Positions 1 through 12,604 of a stretch of DNA of 64,000 nucleotides are shown here, piece by piece (position 1 is the stretch's first letter; every line of letters begins with the position of its first letter). The notes below the pieces were generated by a model. That model was not told where the DNA came from. It saw nothing but the letters and a program-made list of their open reading frames with translations, and did not search any database. A program made the position numbers and the translations under genes. This stretch comes from Lineus longissimus (Eukaryota; Nemertea; Pilidiophora; Heteronemertea; Lineidae), in NCBI RefSeq assembly GCF_910592395.1, contig NC_088319.1, positions 10,356,001 through 10,420,000 of the forward strand. Reading direction: 5' to 3'.

Positions 1-2481
1 CCGAAAAGTACGTTAGGGGGTCGTCTCGCATTTTTCGCGGCATTATCTCTTCATCAGAGACCATCAGCGATGACCCGCTCTGAGCAGGGATTGGAAAGCG
101 GCCCTAATGATAATCATGTATCAAACCATCGCTTGAAGGAAAGCTGTGGTGTTGAGTTTCATAGACGTATCTCAGTGGATTGCACAAGCTATTCAAGCTA
201 TATCATACTTAAGAAATTGGCTCATTAGTTTTTGCACAGCAGCCAAAAAGAACAGTGACATTTACTCATGAATTGGGTGCTAGGCACTAACTTTCTGCAA
301 CTAAATTTGGCTACTCATGGCGGCTGAGTTAATAGAGGGTCTAGGCTTATCTCTGCAACTTCACAAAGAGTATCATTGAAGGTGAAAGACATATTTGGGT
401 GACCTACAAAAATGGCCCCCATCAACCAACGCCAAATGATAGATATATCGTAAACAATGTCTAGCCACAATTATCCCAGATATAATATCATGATATAAAC
501 CCGAGAATCTTCTGGTCGGATATTAAATCAGCCCATGGTTCCGATTTCTTCCAGTTGCCCATTGTCAGTCAATTGAATTAGTAAGAGCTGATTCGTGGTA
601 ACGACTTCAGTTAACAATACCATAGACATGACAGATCTGTGTACATGTTGTGTATAAAATGTACAGGAATCCATGACAAAACTTCTTGAACCAGACTGAA
701 ATTGCGTATATATCTGGTATAATAAAATCAGGAAATTTTGCCTCCGCTGCTGATAAAACATAATGTACGAGCACCAGAGCTCGTTTAGTGACCGTTTGAT
801 GTTGTTGGTGTACATTTCATCTGATCAGCACAACAATGCACACACGCTGGAGAATTCTTCTCTGAAGGGCCATTGGTCACTGATAGTTTTCATTTGTAAA
901 TTGAATGATTAGTTATTGCCTGACCATGCCAGCTTTTGAGCCCCCGACCAGATTTGGAGCAACAACGACCAAATTGACAAACAAAATGGCAGGGTTGGGT
1001 GGATCAGCTCAGACTTGTCTATCAGAATGTTGGCAATATGCCATCAAGCCTATCATTTCATACAAACACTCCAGAAAAAAATGTTTTTTGCCTTCTAAGC
1101 CCACACATAGGTCGGCAGAGTTAACTCCTTTGTGGCTTAGCATCTTTTGTAGAAACTTGGCAGTACGCCAACCAACTATAAATTTGATAATTCTCAATCT
1201 GCTGCTTCAAAAAGTACTCACATTCAGTCAAAAATCACTGAAGACTAACACCGAACTATTGACAATTCACACGAATGCTTGCTGCGGAAAAAAATTACAA
1301 TCCATAGAATTCATGATAAAAACAATATCATTTGAAGGTCGGATGGAAATGAAAATAAGGGGGTTTCAGTTAAAATCCACTTCATTTCTTGAGAAAATCA
1401 AGCCTGAAGTGAGATTAAACTTTATGGAATGAATCCATAAAACTCAATTTCAATTCCTTAAAGGCTCAACTTGCGTCCTTGACACTGCATTCTTAAGAAT
1501 AAACGCTTTGCATATAAATTGAAACACAGCAAGCCACGGGCTACAGTTGGGGATCTACTGCTCCAACTGAGTTGGTTATCAACACAGACAGGAACCGCAA
1601 CTTTTGATTTAAAACTGCAAACTGCTGCATAGAGATTTGCGGCTGATTTTTTATACTTGCTGGAAAGTCAGTGTTGGAAAATTTCTGCAAGCTCTGGTAA
1701 GATGTGAAGTAATATCTTTGTCATTATGAATAATCCTCATTTGTCGAACTTTGCTTCTGCAAAAGTGAATGCCAGCTAACTAATCAAATAACTGTATTAA
1801 ATTGCCAAACTTTCGCTATCTTTGGTTTTTGGGGATTATATGAATCGCCGTGATTGGAAGTGTGGACATCTCTATTACACTCTAAGATCGGATCATCTGT
1901 ATTGAATGGACCCGAAACATGGATATCGATGTGAAATAGATGCAGGTTATTGGTGTGGAACTCGAGGAGATGAAGGGAGAAGAGGAGCCGTTCAATGTTA
2001 CAGTGGACCATATGGATTAGCCGATGGGTTGATTATGGATTACATAGATGGAGAAGAGGATTTGCTGGTCAATAGTCTATAGGAAGATTTCGCAACCCTT
2101 ACGAAGAGCTACGAAGAACAAAGTATGAAGTACCTAAATATTTATTGCTGATGGTTGTTGAAGGTTTCCCGAATTCCTCTTGCTTTCGGGGCAACGGTAA
2201 CACAGTGGAAGAGAGTTGGCCTCATGCTCAAGAGGTTTTGGGTTTTCTGGATTCTAAAATGCGAGGAGAAGTCAGCACATTTTGTTTTATATGCCAACAA
2301 TGTTGTAATTTGCTCAGATTTACACAACGAAGCGAAACACAAGCGAATCCCATTGCTGTTAATCCATTAGCAGATGATTGAATTAGCACCCATTAACAAG
2401 AATACTATGCGTGCAATTGGGGACGACAAGCTTTTCCTCTGACCAGCCAACAGACCAACAGATCCCGAAAAGACAGAGGAG
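1..2481. other. No supported gene; unassigned sequence
   Basis: The longest frame is a 175-codon + strand frame (905-1432) with no recognisable domain, many Lys/Ser/Thr and no coding signature I trust. A 57-codon + strand frame near 1910-2083 (MDPKHGYRCEIDAGYW...) has a more protein-like look but no partner. A decayed SINE head sits at 2190-2255. Confidence 0.4.
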
Positions 2482-2736
2482 TTAAATCGAATTTCGTACA
2501 AACAATACAATGCCATTACTGCAACTCAGTCAGTATGGAAGCAATTAATGCATCATGAAGACACACAAGTCTTTCTCAATAAACTCTAGTGTGGGCCCTA
2601 TTTTCACAAGCTCATCAGGGCGAATCAACCAAACTGCGCCAAACGTTTATATAGAAAATAAGAAGGTACATTTTCTCGGGCGGTGAATATGTTAAAAGTA
2701 GGTGAAAGCACTTATTGTGCGAAAATCCCCTTCAAA
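2482..2736 (+). mobile_element. TTAA-flanked MITE (family T), copy 1
   Basis: Begins GTTAAATCGAATTTCGTAC and ends TGTGCGAAAATCCCC; shares AATTGATGCATCAT-like, GGGCCCTATT and TTTTCTCGGGCGGTGAA words with five other copies. The consensus seems to be TTAA-AGGGAYTTTCG ... GCGAAATCCCT-TTAA, about 240-260 bases. Confidence 0.6.
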
Positions 2737-2905
2737 GCCGACAACAACGATATAGAAGGCTTGGGGCTTGAGTATCCATTAGTACCAGAACCTTTTACAT
2801 TTCTAGAACTCTAATGTCTATTGTTTGCAAATTGAACAGATAATCTTCTTCTTTTACACCAGATATAAGTCATTGCACCTTTGTGAGGGGATCAAATGCT
2901 TTTCC

Positions 2906-3146
2906 TTAAAGCGAACTTCCTACGAGTATTAACTCAATGCCCTTCCTTCACTCAGTCAGTATCAAACCAATTGATGCATCATTAAGTCATATGTAAATAT
3001 CTGAAAAGGACCCTATTGTAGGCCCTATTGTCCACAGGCTACTAAACTGATCTGCTTTGAACCTTCAAACAGGAAATATAAGCAGGTAGATTATCTTGAT
3101 GAATATGTAAAGGCTTTAAGTGCTGGTCCTGCGAAAAACCCTTCAA
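2906..3146 (+). mobile_element. TTAA-flanked MITE (family T), copy 2
   Basis: Starts TTAAAGCGAACTTCCTACGA and ends CTGCGAAAAACCC. With the sequence after it, it forms a ~410-base duplication of 2482-2870 (both followed by GCTTGAG..ATCCATTAGTACCA). Confidence 0.6.
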
Positions 3147-3568
3147 AGTCAACCACAATGAAATGGAAGGCTTGGAGCTTGAGCATCCATTAGTACCAGA
3201 ACTTTCACATTTCTAGAACTTTAATGTGTCTTATGGGCAAATTGAACAGATAATCTTCTTCTACACAAGAAATAAGTCATTGAACTGGCTTTACCTCAAG
3301 CTATTGACAGCTAGTATTCTGCAAACTGGTAAGATCAGCTTGCATTTCTTCATTCCAGCACGCAACTGAAATGCTTCTTCACACCAACCAGATATACATC
3401 ACTGAACCTACGTCAGTGCATCACTTGCCTTTCCTTAAGCCGGTTCATTGACAGCTAGTAGAAAACCGACATGAAAGGTCAGCTTGGAGTTCTTCGTAGC
3501 AACAGGCAACTGAAATGATCCCCTCACCCACCAGATATGTCATTGAACCCAGCACAAAAGTTCTTGGC

Positions 3569-3800
3569 TTAAAAGGGATTTCGCACCACCAACGTTTTAA
3601 CGGCCTACATTTTACGGCAATGAAAATGGACCTTCTTATTTCCTGTTTAGAAGTCCGGCGCAGATCAGTAAGCTAGGCTCAGCCTGATGAACATGTGGAT
3701 AATAGGGCCTACAATAGGGTTCCGTTCAGAAACTTGCGTAATACTTGATGATACTTCAATTGCTCTGAAACCGACTGAGGTGCGGTAAGGTTCACTTTAA
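3569..3800 (-). mobile_element. TTAA-flanked MITE (family T), copy 3, inserted in a tandem array
   Basis: Reverse orientation, with intact TTAA on both sides (3569-3572 and 3797-3800). It interrupts the ~137-base tandem array, so the array is older than the insertion. Confidence 0.7.
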
Positions 3801-4389
3801 GCAAACAAATAAAATGATCCCCTCACCCTCCAGGTATGTCATTGAACCCATGTTTGGGCACTGCAGGCTTTACCCCAAGCTATCACAGCTAGTATTCAGG
3901 TGACTGGTAAGATCAGCTTGCAGTTCATCATTCCAGCACGAAACTGAAATGCTTCTTCACACCTACCAGTATACAAGTCATTGAACCCATGTCAGAACAT
4001 CACTTGCTTTTCCTTAAGCCGGCTATAGTATAAAGCTGACATGAAAGGTCAGCTCGGAGTTCTTCGTAGCAGCAGGCAACTGAAATGATCCCCCTCACCC
4101 ACCCGATAAGACATTGAACCAATGTTCGCGCACTGCAGGCGTATTACCGCAAGCTACTGTCAGCTAGCATTTAAGAGCCGAGTGGAATTGTCACCTCAAA
4201 GTTCTTGGTTACAGCAGACAAATGAAATGATCTCACTCACCTACCAGATACAAGTCACTGGCCAATGTTTGGGCATTGCTTTACCTCAATCTAGACAGCT
4301 AGTATTCAGCCGATGGGTAAGGCTATGTAGGTACAGTAAGGAAATTGATATGCTTCTTCACACCCAGATATCATCTTGATCCTAAACCA

Positions 4390-6157
4390 TGGACATAGCT
4401 ATGACCTATACGAATGACCACTCCAACCAGGAATGCCGTGTTCCAAGTATACAAGCACTGTTTCAATAATGCATTGACCGGAAGTTTGTACACATCAATC
4501 TTGTCTCTCCACTGCAGAGTTGTCCAACGGCATGTGATACAGACACTGTTTCTATTCACTGGCAACATTGTGGAGTTTCTGGACAAGTGTAATATTTCAC
4601 ACTAGTTCATACGCTTTGATGCATCGCAACAGCAGTAGGAATATTGTAATATCAAAGAGAACGAAGATATCTGAGATACCACAATGATATTGCTCTGGTT
4701 GTGGTAAACAGGGCACAAGGAAGTGCCACAGCTAAACAAGTTCATGGTCAAGCATCATTTCATCTGCCAACTGGCTGAAAAACTGATTGTGGTATACATC
4801 TACTATATCGTTTTCATTTTCAGTAATTCCCCAGTCTTGTCAACACCAGCAGCAGTTAAACAGAGGCTGCATTCATCTGGTCTATCACCTCGTACATCCT
4901 TTTAATCACCAACCTGAAGGACAATATTACACCGATTTACCTGGTTCTCTCCAGTTTTCATATTAAAATAGATGTTTTTTGATTATGTTAGCACTTCTCT
5001 GTGCACTTGGATCAACCAAGTGGGGTTATGTCTCAGAAGATCAGGTAGCCAGTGCTGCCAATAGCAGATTTGCAGGAATAAGCCAGATTAATACTGCCTC
5101 TAATCAACTGCAGATACCAGTGTTAAAGAACCAGCAACAAAAACTTTTCCTTTGGTGACATTCAGATGGCAGTTGGCTAATCATCACCACATTATGGTAG
5201 CACAATTCTTTAGGGGAAGTGATAATGGTCTAAGAGACCTACATGTGCGGAAAAACTAGCCGCATAATCGTATCTTTAAGAAGGGAAGCCTTTGGGCAGC
5301 CTTCAGTGATCATAAACGCACTGGTGAACATATCTTCCAGGAACAATTTTCCATCATTTTATCATTACGTAAAGTGCATCAACCTTCTTCCGACTCTCGA
5401 GGCAGACATTCAAGACGACGGAGGCAGTCATTCAAGATGGCCAATTCTTTCTCCCCTCAACCTGACATTCCTCGTTACGTCAAACCATAAGATGATTTCC
5501 ATGCTCAACAATCCAATTTCACAACAAATCATAACTGAAAAAATATTAACGATGCCAATTTAGCGCACGGATTTCCTTGTGAGCGTTTTAGACAAGCACC
5601 TGGCAGCAATATCAGTTGTTATTGCCAGCCACATTTTGAAGAGGGTTTGTGGTTTCCTTTCAATAGTTTTGAAAAGGTCTTCTTGACACCGAGGTAGCAG
5701 TTGCCCAGTTTATGAGTGTCGACCTCATGATCAAGAGGTTGTGGGTTCAACGTCTGACCGAGTCACTTCTTGGTTCCCCTTCCGTAGAGTTCAAATTACT
5801 GTACTTAAGACTTGCAACCCATATTCATTGCTAATCCTAATCCTTATACATGTGTGACTTTAAGGTTGGAAAAGCTCCAATGACAACCTGATGCTAAGAA
5901 CCTGTGGCATTATCTCACACGAGGAAAGTGACAAGCACATCGGTAATGTACCTTTGTAGGCCATCCTAGCAACTGACTCTTACACCAAAGCTTCATTAAT
6001 TACAGAGAGCAAGAATTGATCGGCCAATGAACTACGAAATAGATAAACTCCTTTATGTCAGGGAAGTTGAGAAGAGCGACTCATGAAGGATGCTTATATG
6101 CTTACGGATATGCATTTACACAAAAATGATCTTCTATCGAGTTTTATATGTATACGT
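4390..6157. other. No supported gene
   Basis: Apart from the decayed SINE head at 5690, I see only short frames (85-106 codons) without domains or splice context. Confidence 0.4.
5690..5760 (+). mobile_element. Decayed tRNA-like SINE head
   Basis: GTCGACCTCATGATCAAGAG and GTTGTGGGTTCAACGTC look like an anticodon arm followed by a B box. A similar, worse copy is at 2190-2255 (TTGGCCTCATGCTCAAGAGG, TTTTGGGTTTTC). A minus-strand relative may lie at 13930-13980. Confidence 0.35.
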
Positions 6158-7154
6158 CAGTGTTCTCCACAAGGCCATTTGTCAGGGTGGCCCACCCTAC
6201 CTTGGCAGCTTAACACCCTCACTTGGAAGAGCCACCCTACCTTGCTCTAGAACTTTGTAGAGGGTTTCTATGAGCCAGCCGACCTTAAAGAGGTTGAATA
6301 GCGCCTCCAGAAGCAAGCAACAGCGCCACCCGTAGCAGAAATAAGAACTGCTTAGTGACGTCATGGTTTCCATATACGGCATCTCATTTGCATATTTTTA
6401 CAACCTTATTTACTACGAGTTATAAATATGCCAGTAGCACGTGGATCATGCCGGGCGGCGCTGTCAGGTGTTTCCACTATGGGTTACATAATCGGCTACA
6501 AAGAGGCCAGTGTTCTAGTAAATGAAGTTAGCAATGATAGCGAAAGAATGTTAGTGTATGTTACGCAGTCAATAGCGATAGTAGTGAGTTGGAGAGAGGA
6601 GAAAATGGAAAATGGAGAGAATAGTAGTATGGATTTCGAGTCCCAAGAAGAAACTTTGCAAAGTTTTCATCAAACTGATAATCATATTCCTTCCTTCTCT
6701 GTCTCCAACAATTAAAAGTTGCTGCAGTCAACCTGATGCGTTTATCCGCGAGCGAATCGACGAGACAAGCATTTTTCAAGCATCCGAATGGTACCTTACA
6801 GATCCGCAAGGGGCGCGTTACCGAAAATGTTGCAAAAATCAATAACGTGATCGTAAATATTGTCATATTTTTCAAAATGAGAGTATGTAAATGATATGCA
6901 GACGGTTAACCAATGAAAGGCCAGTATCTATTGAACCTTACAAGTGATTTGGGGGCCTTGAAACTCCTTATATTTATCAATGAAACCTTATTCCCGCCTA
7001 AGGTTTTGACCGGGCCGTCCAAAACTCCCCATTTTTTGGCGGGCCATTCCCTTTAAATTGCTCGTCAACCTACCTTGTGTTGCTCACTGGAAAAAAAACG
7101 TTTTGAAAATCAAGGGTACCACCCTACCTTGAGAAAACCCTGTGGAGAACACTG
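6158..7154. mobile_element. 997-bp terminal-inverted-repeat element, hAT-like ends
   Basis: CAGTGTTCTCCACAAGG at the left is the inverse of CCCTGTGGAGAACACTG at the right, and both are flanked by the direct repeat ATACGT (6152-6157 and 7155-7160). Further in, both ends carry CCACCCTACCTT in opposite orientation. The CAGTG terminus resembles hAT ends, but the visible target duplication is six bases rather than the usual eight. No transposase-like frame is present; the 95- and 104-codon frames inside are unrecognised, so this is a non-autonomous element. Confidence 0.75.
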
Positions 7155-7421
7155 ATACGTATAAGGATCCTTCATTAGTCCCGGATCTCAACCTCCCTAT
7201 TGTTCTGTACATATGCCCATATCTGGCAGTAATCCTAAAAGTTCCGGATTTGGACTCGGAACAGCTTTTCTAAATGCCAAAGCAGCAAATGGTGGCAATA
7301 CAGATAAACTCCCAAGCGATGACATGCTGTACTCTGCTAAGGTACTTCAGAAGCCGATTATGAAATTCCTACAGCCCATATTGTCTCTTATCTAACATCT
7401 TTTGTCATGTAGGCCTACAGT

Positions 7422-8462
7422 AAATGAAATGGCCAGGGCCATTGTGCTCACCTCATGTGGAGGAAAGATGGATAAAGAGCATGGTCTTGTGTCATGTAGT
7501 GTTAGGTTTGATGTAGGTCCAAGCAATTACAATTTCCCCAAAATGGCCAATTTACAGTACATTCGACCTCTGTGACCTTGAAAAGTAGGTCAAATCAAAG
7601 AAGACCCGGGTGACACATTGAATGGTTGTTAGAATTAGATGTACCTATGATATAAAATTGGTGCCAATCGGGCAAGTCATTACTAGGAATAATGGCATTT
7701 TGAAGAATTTAGGATTTGGCCCCCTCCCTGGAGGCCAAACGGCAAATCAGATCGCACCAAACTTCGGTACCTGAGATCACCTGACCAAGGGGTACATGTG
7801 TACTTAATTTGTGATCAATAGTCATTGCAGTTAAGAAACATGCCATAGTTACGGCCTGACGGCGAATTTACGCCATTTGACCTCTGTGACCTTGACAAGA
7901 AGGTCAAATTAAAAACCTGTGTGACATATACTGTATGGTGGTTAGATGTACCCATGATATCAAATTGGTGGCAATCGGGCAAGAAGTTAAGGAATAATCA
8001 CATTTTTAAGGTTTTTGGATTTTGCCCCCTGGTGGTCAAGTGGTGAATCATATTGGACCAAACTTTGGTCCCTGAGATCACCTGACTAAGGGGTAAATGT
8101 GTACCAAATTTGGTATCAATAGTCATTGCAGTTTAGAAACGTGCCATCGTTACATCCTAACGGCTAATTTACACCATTTGACCTCTGTGACCTTGAAAAG
8201 GAGGTCAAATCAAAAACCCGGAGGATATATGATGCACCTTTGCTAGAAGTACCTACCATATTTTTTTCAAAATTTCCGGACTACTATTAAGGGAGATATT
8301 GCATATTTTCACTTTTAACGTTTGGCCCCCTGGTGGCCAAACCATGAAACGAATCGGACCGAAACTTGGTCTCCCAGGTGTCATTACATAAGGGTACATG
8401 TGTACCAAGTTTCAACTCAATAGCTCTAACAGTTACGAAACGTGCCCTGCTAACGGACGACG

Positions 8463-8497
<35 letters not shown>

Positions 8498-8554
8498 ACG
8501 ACGGACGCCACGGTATGGGATAAGCTCACCTCTGCTAAGAGGTGAGCTAAAAAG
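7422..8554 (+). mobile_element. ~1.13-kb non-autonomous repeat, copy 1 (family A)
   Basis: It begins near AATGAAATGGCCAGGGCC and ends with an (ACG)n tract, GACGGACGCCACGG, then a hairpin GCTCACCTC-TGCTAA-GAGGTGAGC and CTAAAAAG. Inside, a ~300-base module headed by GACCTCTGTGACCTTG and AGGTCAAAT occurs three times (near 7564, 7873 and 8178). The GCTCACCTC near the 5' end is an inverted match to the 3' hairpin arm. It has no credible coding frame. The copy at 20980-22117 matches it almost base for base. The element class is uncertain: the terminal hairpin followed by CTAA recalls Helitron ends, while the inverted GCTCACCTC recalls a TIR element. Confidence 0.85.
8457..8506. repeat. (ACG/CGA)n microsatellite inside family A copy 1
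   Basis: About twelve uninterrupted trinucleotides near the 3' end of the family A element. Minus-strand translation gives poly-Arg or poly-Ser frames that are artefacts of the repeat. Confidence 0.9.
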
Positions 8555-10366
8555 CCAGTTAATCCAGGGAGACTGAACATTTGATGACAACCATTAATCC
8601 ATTGTCCAGTGTCATCACAATCATTCCAAATATGGGTGGATCACATCAAGAACACAAATTGGACCAGACACAATCCAGCGTCATTCACTGTCTGACATCA
8701 GATTCCAAGGTTTAATGATTTAATACCAAACTGGCGGTATTAGTTGTCTCATCTAATACAGTGAGGGTTGGCTAAAACTAAAACTGGCAGCAAAAGTTTT
8801 GGATGACATGAAAAGGAAATGGTGGCAATACAGACCAACACCCCAGTGATGACATGATTTACTCTGCTAAGGTACTTGAGAAGGTTGTTTCCAAAGTGAT
8901 CATCATTAAAAAATTCGGCTAGCCAAAAGGGTTGAAACATTGTTTGTTCTACTACACATCGTACTTTCAAACGCTTTACCTGACACAATTTTCGAAGATT
9001 TCAATTTCAGAGACTTTCACAGTTATTCATTGAAGTGTAAAATAAAAGAGTCGGACCGAACTCACTATATGAAACTCGCTCATAAGGACCCAAGATACAA
9101 ACTACCTCAGATCATATTCCTTGAAGGTAGACTGCAGACAAAGAAGATGGTGTGGTTTCAACGACCCACCTGCTTCTCTTGCTGGGGGTGAGATCGAACA
9201 AGATGATGTGATTAGCTGATTCATCAACGGCTAATCATACACAATATTACTTAAAGCTGTGGCCTAAGGCACTCTGACGCCTTGTCCAACTCAAAGGTGA
9301 CATAAACTTGAAGGAGAGTTTCTTTGTGTCTTCAAACAACTGTTTCTTGATTTAAAATCCTGTTGGGATCAGTTCCTCTTCTACATTACTTTTATCAAAA
9401 CTAAGGCAAAATCAGCAGCTGTAGAACACTTTGGTAATATTCATAGCTTGAAGGCCTTAACGAATTGACTAATGACGTCACATTAATTATCAGAGCCTTC
9501 GGGTATACACCCAGGTCGTTGATCACATCGACTGTTGGCCAAAAACTACAGATAGGAAACAATTACTCACCCAGGTATGATATTAAAGGCTCATAATGCC
9601 TGAGGGGGACACCTCATGAGAGTTTAATATGACATCATCAATGTTTTTGATTCCCCTTCCCCACCTTCTGAAGGTCAACATACCAGCTTTGCTTGGAGAA
9701 TCAAACCAAGACCTTGGTTTGGAAAAGCTCTGCCTTTACTTTCACGAGTGAAATGATCTTGGATTTGAAAATTGTCAGAAGGCTCAGAATTAACAAGGAA
9801 TGGTGTCCAACCAAATAGTCATACAGTAGTCCAACAGACGCTCGCTGGAGAGAACGATGAGGGAGATGGGGTAATCGAAGAGTCAGTGCGCACTACGAAA
9901 ATTACCAAGGGATCTTTAGGTATATTTGGGCCAGTGCAGCTACAATCTCTTATGACATAGCTTACAAGAAAGGATAATGTCAACAGAAAGTATTAACTCT
10001 ACAGAAAGCTTTTAGCAGTCAAACAAAGATTGAGAGGAACGCCTCGAACAATCCATGGTCTTTGTCAACTGAAAGGTTCAGGTTCATCACTCTGATGTCC
10101 TCTGGACATCAGGTATAGATTAACGACAAACAATAGCTGTTGTGACAAATGACAGGTAATGAATAAATGACTTCATCGTTAGAGGAAACATCAGGTGAGC
10201 TCTGGCAATTCCAAATCCTGCTTTTTGTTTCAAACTGAAAGGCTTTCCTTTTTAAGACAGGAGTGCCTCTGCAGTAGGCGAACATTTACTTTATTTGACA
10301 CTGGCACCATTAGCTTCTTTGAGAGCTGGAACACAGAGGATGCAATTTGCAGTTCCACAATCTTCA
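8555..10366. other. No supported gene; contains a diverged 67-base duplicate of 7287-7353
   Basis: AATGGTGGCAATACAGA and CTCTGCTAAGGTACTT are shared between 7287-7353 and 8817-8883. The rest is unassigned; a CRE octamer is at 9473-9480. Confidence 0.4.
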
Positions 10367-10626
10367 TTAAAGCGAACTTCGTACTAGCAATACAATGCCT
10401 TTACTGCGCCTCAGTCAGTAGCCAAGCAATTGATGCATCATCGAGTCACACGTGAGTTTCCTAATGGAACCCTATTGCGGGCCCTATCATCCGCATGTTC
10501 ATCAGGCCGAGTCCAGCTTACTGATCTGCGCGGGACTGTTAAACAGGAATTGAGAAGGTTCATTTTCACCGCCCGAGAAAATGTAAAAAGTAGGACGAAA
10601 CGTTGGTCGTGTGAAATATCCTTTCA
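10367..10626 (+). mobile_element. TTAA-flanked MITE (family T), copy 4
   Basis: Starts TTAAAGCGAACTTCGTACTA and carries GCGCCTCAGTCAGT, AATTGATGCATCATCGAG, GGGCCCTATCATCC and TTTTCACCGCCCGAGAAAAT. The 3' flank reads TTCA instead of TTAA. Short + strand frames here are not genes. Confidence 0.65.
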
Positions 10627-12352
10627 GTGAGAAAAGGCTGCCTAATTTCATTGGCTTTACTTTTTGAGGCGAGACTCCCACGATCCTATTACAACTGCCA
10701 TTGGCTTCTTGTAGCTACAGAGTGCCAAACAAAGTGGAGTGTGTCAATTCATTTCGACCAAATGGCAGATTCTCAAGTATCTTATTACTTCCTCAACAGC
10801 TAACTTCCTTAGTTACAGTATTTCTAATAACAAACCCCTTCACTGGGCAATCCTCAGCGAATTATTACCTGTACCAAATTGGAAAGAAACCCAAGACTTG
10901 CACTCACAGAATCACTATGGCTACCACTGAAGGACATTGGTTTCAGTTCTGAAACAAACTGAAACAATGTGACAGAATACAAAACACTCGGTATTTGCTG
11001 CAAAATATTACAAGAACTGCAAACCCACTCGTGATGCAATAAACCGAGCTGTATTTCCTTCCTGCTCCTCAATATCAAAGGCAGTTGTTGCATGAATGCA
11101 TGCGATCACTGCGTCTTTCTTTCTATCCCATTACAGCAATGTAAGAAGGAATGGCAAAGATTCGTGTCGCTGTTTCTGCAAATGTTGCAGGTTCCACTAA
11201 GAGGCAATGGCCATTGCAGGATTGATGTCCCAAATTGACATTGATGTCCCAAATTGACATCAGTCCTCGTCATCTCTGAAGTCCTAGGTTCGACCCTCGG
11301 TTGGAGCACATACTGCCAAATAGGTTTGCAGCCACTGCTTCGGCAAACAGTGCAGGTTGCACCTTGAGGTGGGATGAAACTCTTATGTGCCACTATGGTA
11401 AGGCCCCAATTGGACTTGTTGGCCTAGTGACTCCATCTTCAGTCAGATGTATCAATTAGTGAAATTTAATAAAAGTTGTTTCAGTTTTTATTTGTCATCT
11501 ATCTCCCCTTTATCCTGACTTTCCTGCAGTCTTTCTTTCTCACAATCGCACGTGACAATATTACTAACAGGATTGGCGATTTTTTTTCAAGCAATGGTTG
11601 CATGACTACATGGGATTGTTGTTTGAAAGGCACCTTCATTACAAGATATTGCATTAGCAAAAAGACGCTGAAGCAATTTAGTACAGACATTGTGCAAATT
11701 GCGTAAATGACATTAGCTAAAATGTAGGATGGAACGCATAAATGAATGCAGATTTGCACGGACATATCAGCAATAGACCTCCTCTTTCTTTTTTTTATCG
11801 ATTCAATCCAGCTCGTCATCTTCCAGAGGCAGGCAATTTTTATGTAATACACAGGTCTAGGTTGTCGAACACATTCCCACTAGATTTTAAACATATCCAG
11901 GCCTTTCGATTGCAAAGTTTTTACACTGTTTAACGGTGTAAGAGGGCACCACATGTACCAAAATTAGCCCAAAAATTATTTAAAACATTTTTGTTAAGGG
12001 GGAACTGACCCTGCTGGAGCTATTTCTGCACCTGAAAATGCTCAATTCTGCTCCTAAATGCCATAAATCAATGCCTGAAACACCCAAATCTGTCATTTTC
12101 ATGTGGAGACAGAGAATAAGAGACATACTTCAAATTGTGGCCACTGAAATTTTGACTAACTTCGACCGTTTGCAACGACAAATGTCCTCAAAATAGGCTT
12201 AATAGTGAAAAAGGCATTTCCCAAAAGTGGGTTAAAAAATTACAAGGTGTGAGGGTGTCCATGTAATTAAAAGGCCTGATATCATGAGCACATCTGCTGA
12301 GTGAGGCATCTTATAACCTATTTCTTAGCTCGCAAGAACATCTCATCATTAC

Positions 12353-12604
12353 GAGGTGTCATTGACCACTTTTTGTGGAGCCAGGCACCGTAAAAAACAG
12401 ACTTTTGATTTTATTGGTCTGTGTAAGCGAACTTAACTTTTAGTTGCTAGATAACAGACATTTATTACCTCTCCTAACCCCCTCAAAAGACTTTTGCTGA
12501 TTTTTTTGGGGGTACCCGGCGTCATTTTGTTTGCAAATCACCATGATTTACCAAAGGGGCACAAACCCTGCATAGTGAAAAGTGGTCAATCTTTCGTCCT
12601 CGAC
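12353..12604. repeat. Inverted repeat pair, possible MITE
   Basis: CGAGGTGTCATTGACCACTT at the left is mirrored by AAGTGGTCAATCTTTCGTCC at the right (inverse GGACGAAAGATTGACCACTT). The match is only ~15 bases and no target duplication is evident. Confidence 0.35.

Larger units (their letters stand above)
2820..4380. repeat. Degenerate ~137-base tandem array
   Basis: Variants of CACCCACCAGATATGTCATT followed by GAACC recur near 2860, 3262, 3382, 3523, 3826, 3962, 4100, 4243 and 4362. They alternate with AGCTAGTATTC..AAGATCAGCTTG and CTTTCCTTAAGCCGG blocks. Spacing is 119-143 bases where not interrupted by MITEs. Units are strongly diverged, so the array is old. Short reading frames across it are not supported. 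Confidence 0.7.

Noticed and set aside
905-1432. 175-codon + strand frame
   Set aside because: Long for this AT-rich DNA, but no domain, poor composition, no splice or promoter context; left unassigned.
8287-8580. Arg-rich and Ser-rich frames across the ACG tract (also 21844-22315)
   Set aside because: Produced by the microsatellite inside family A; not coding.
11281-11300. tRNA-like B box GGTTCGACCCTCGG
   Set aside because: No convincing A box or arms; at most a decayed SINE.
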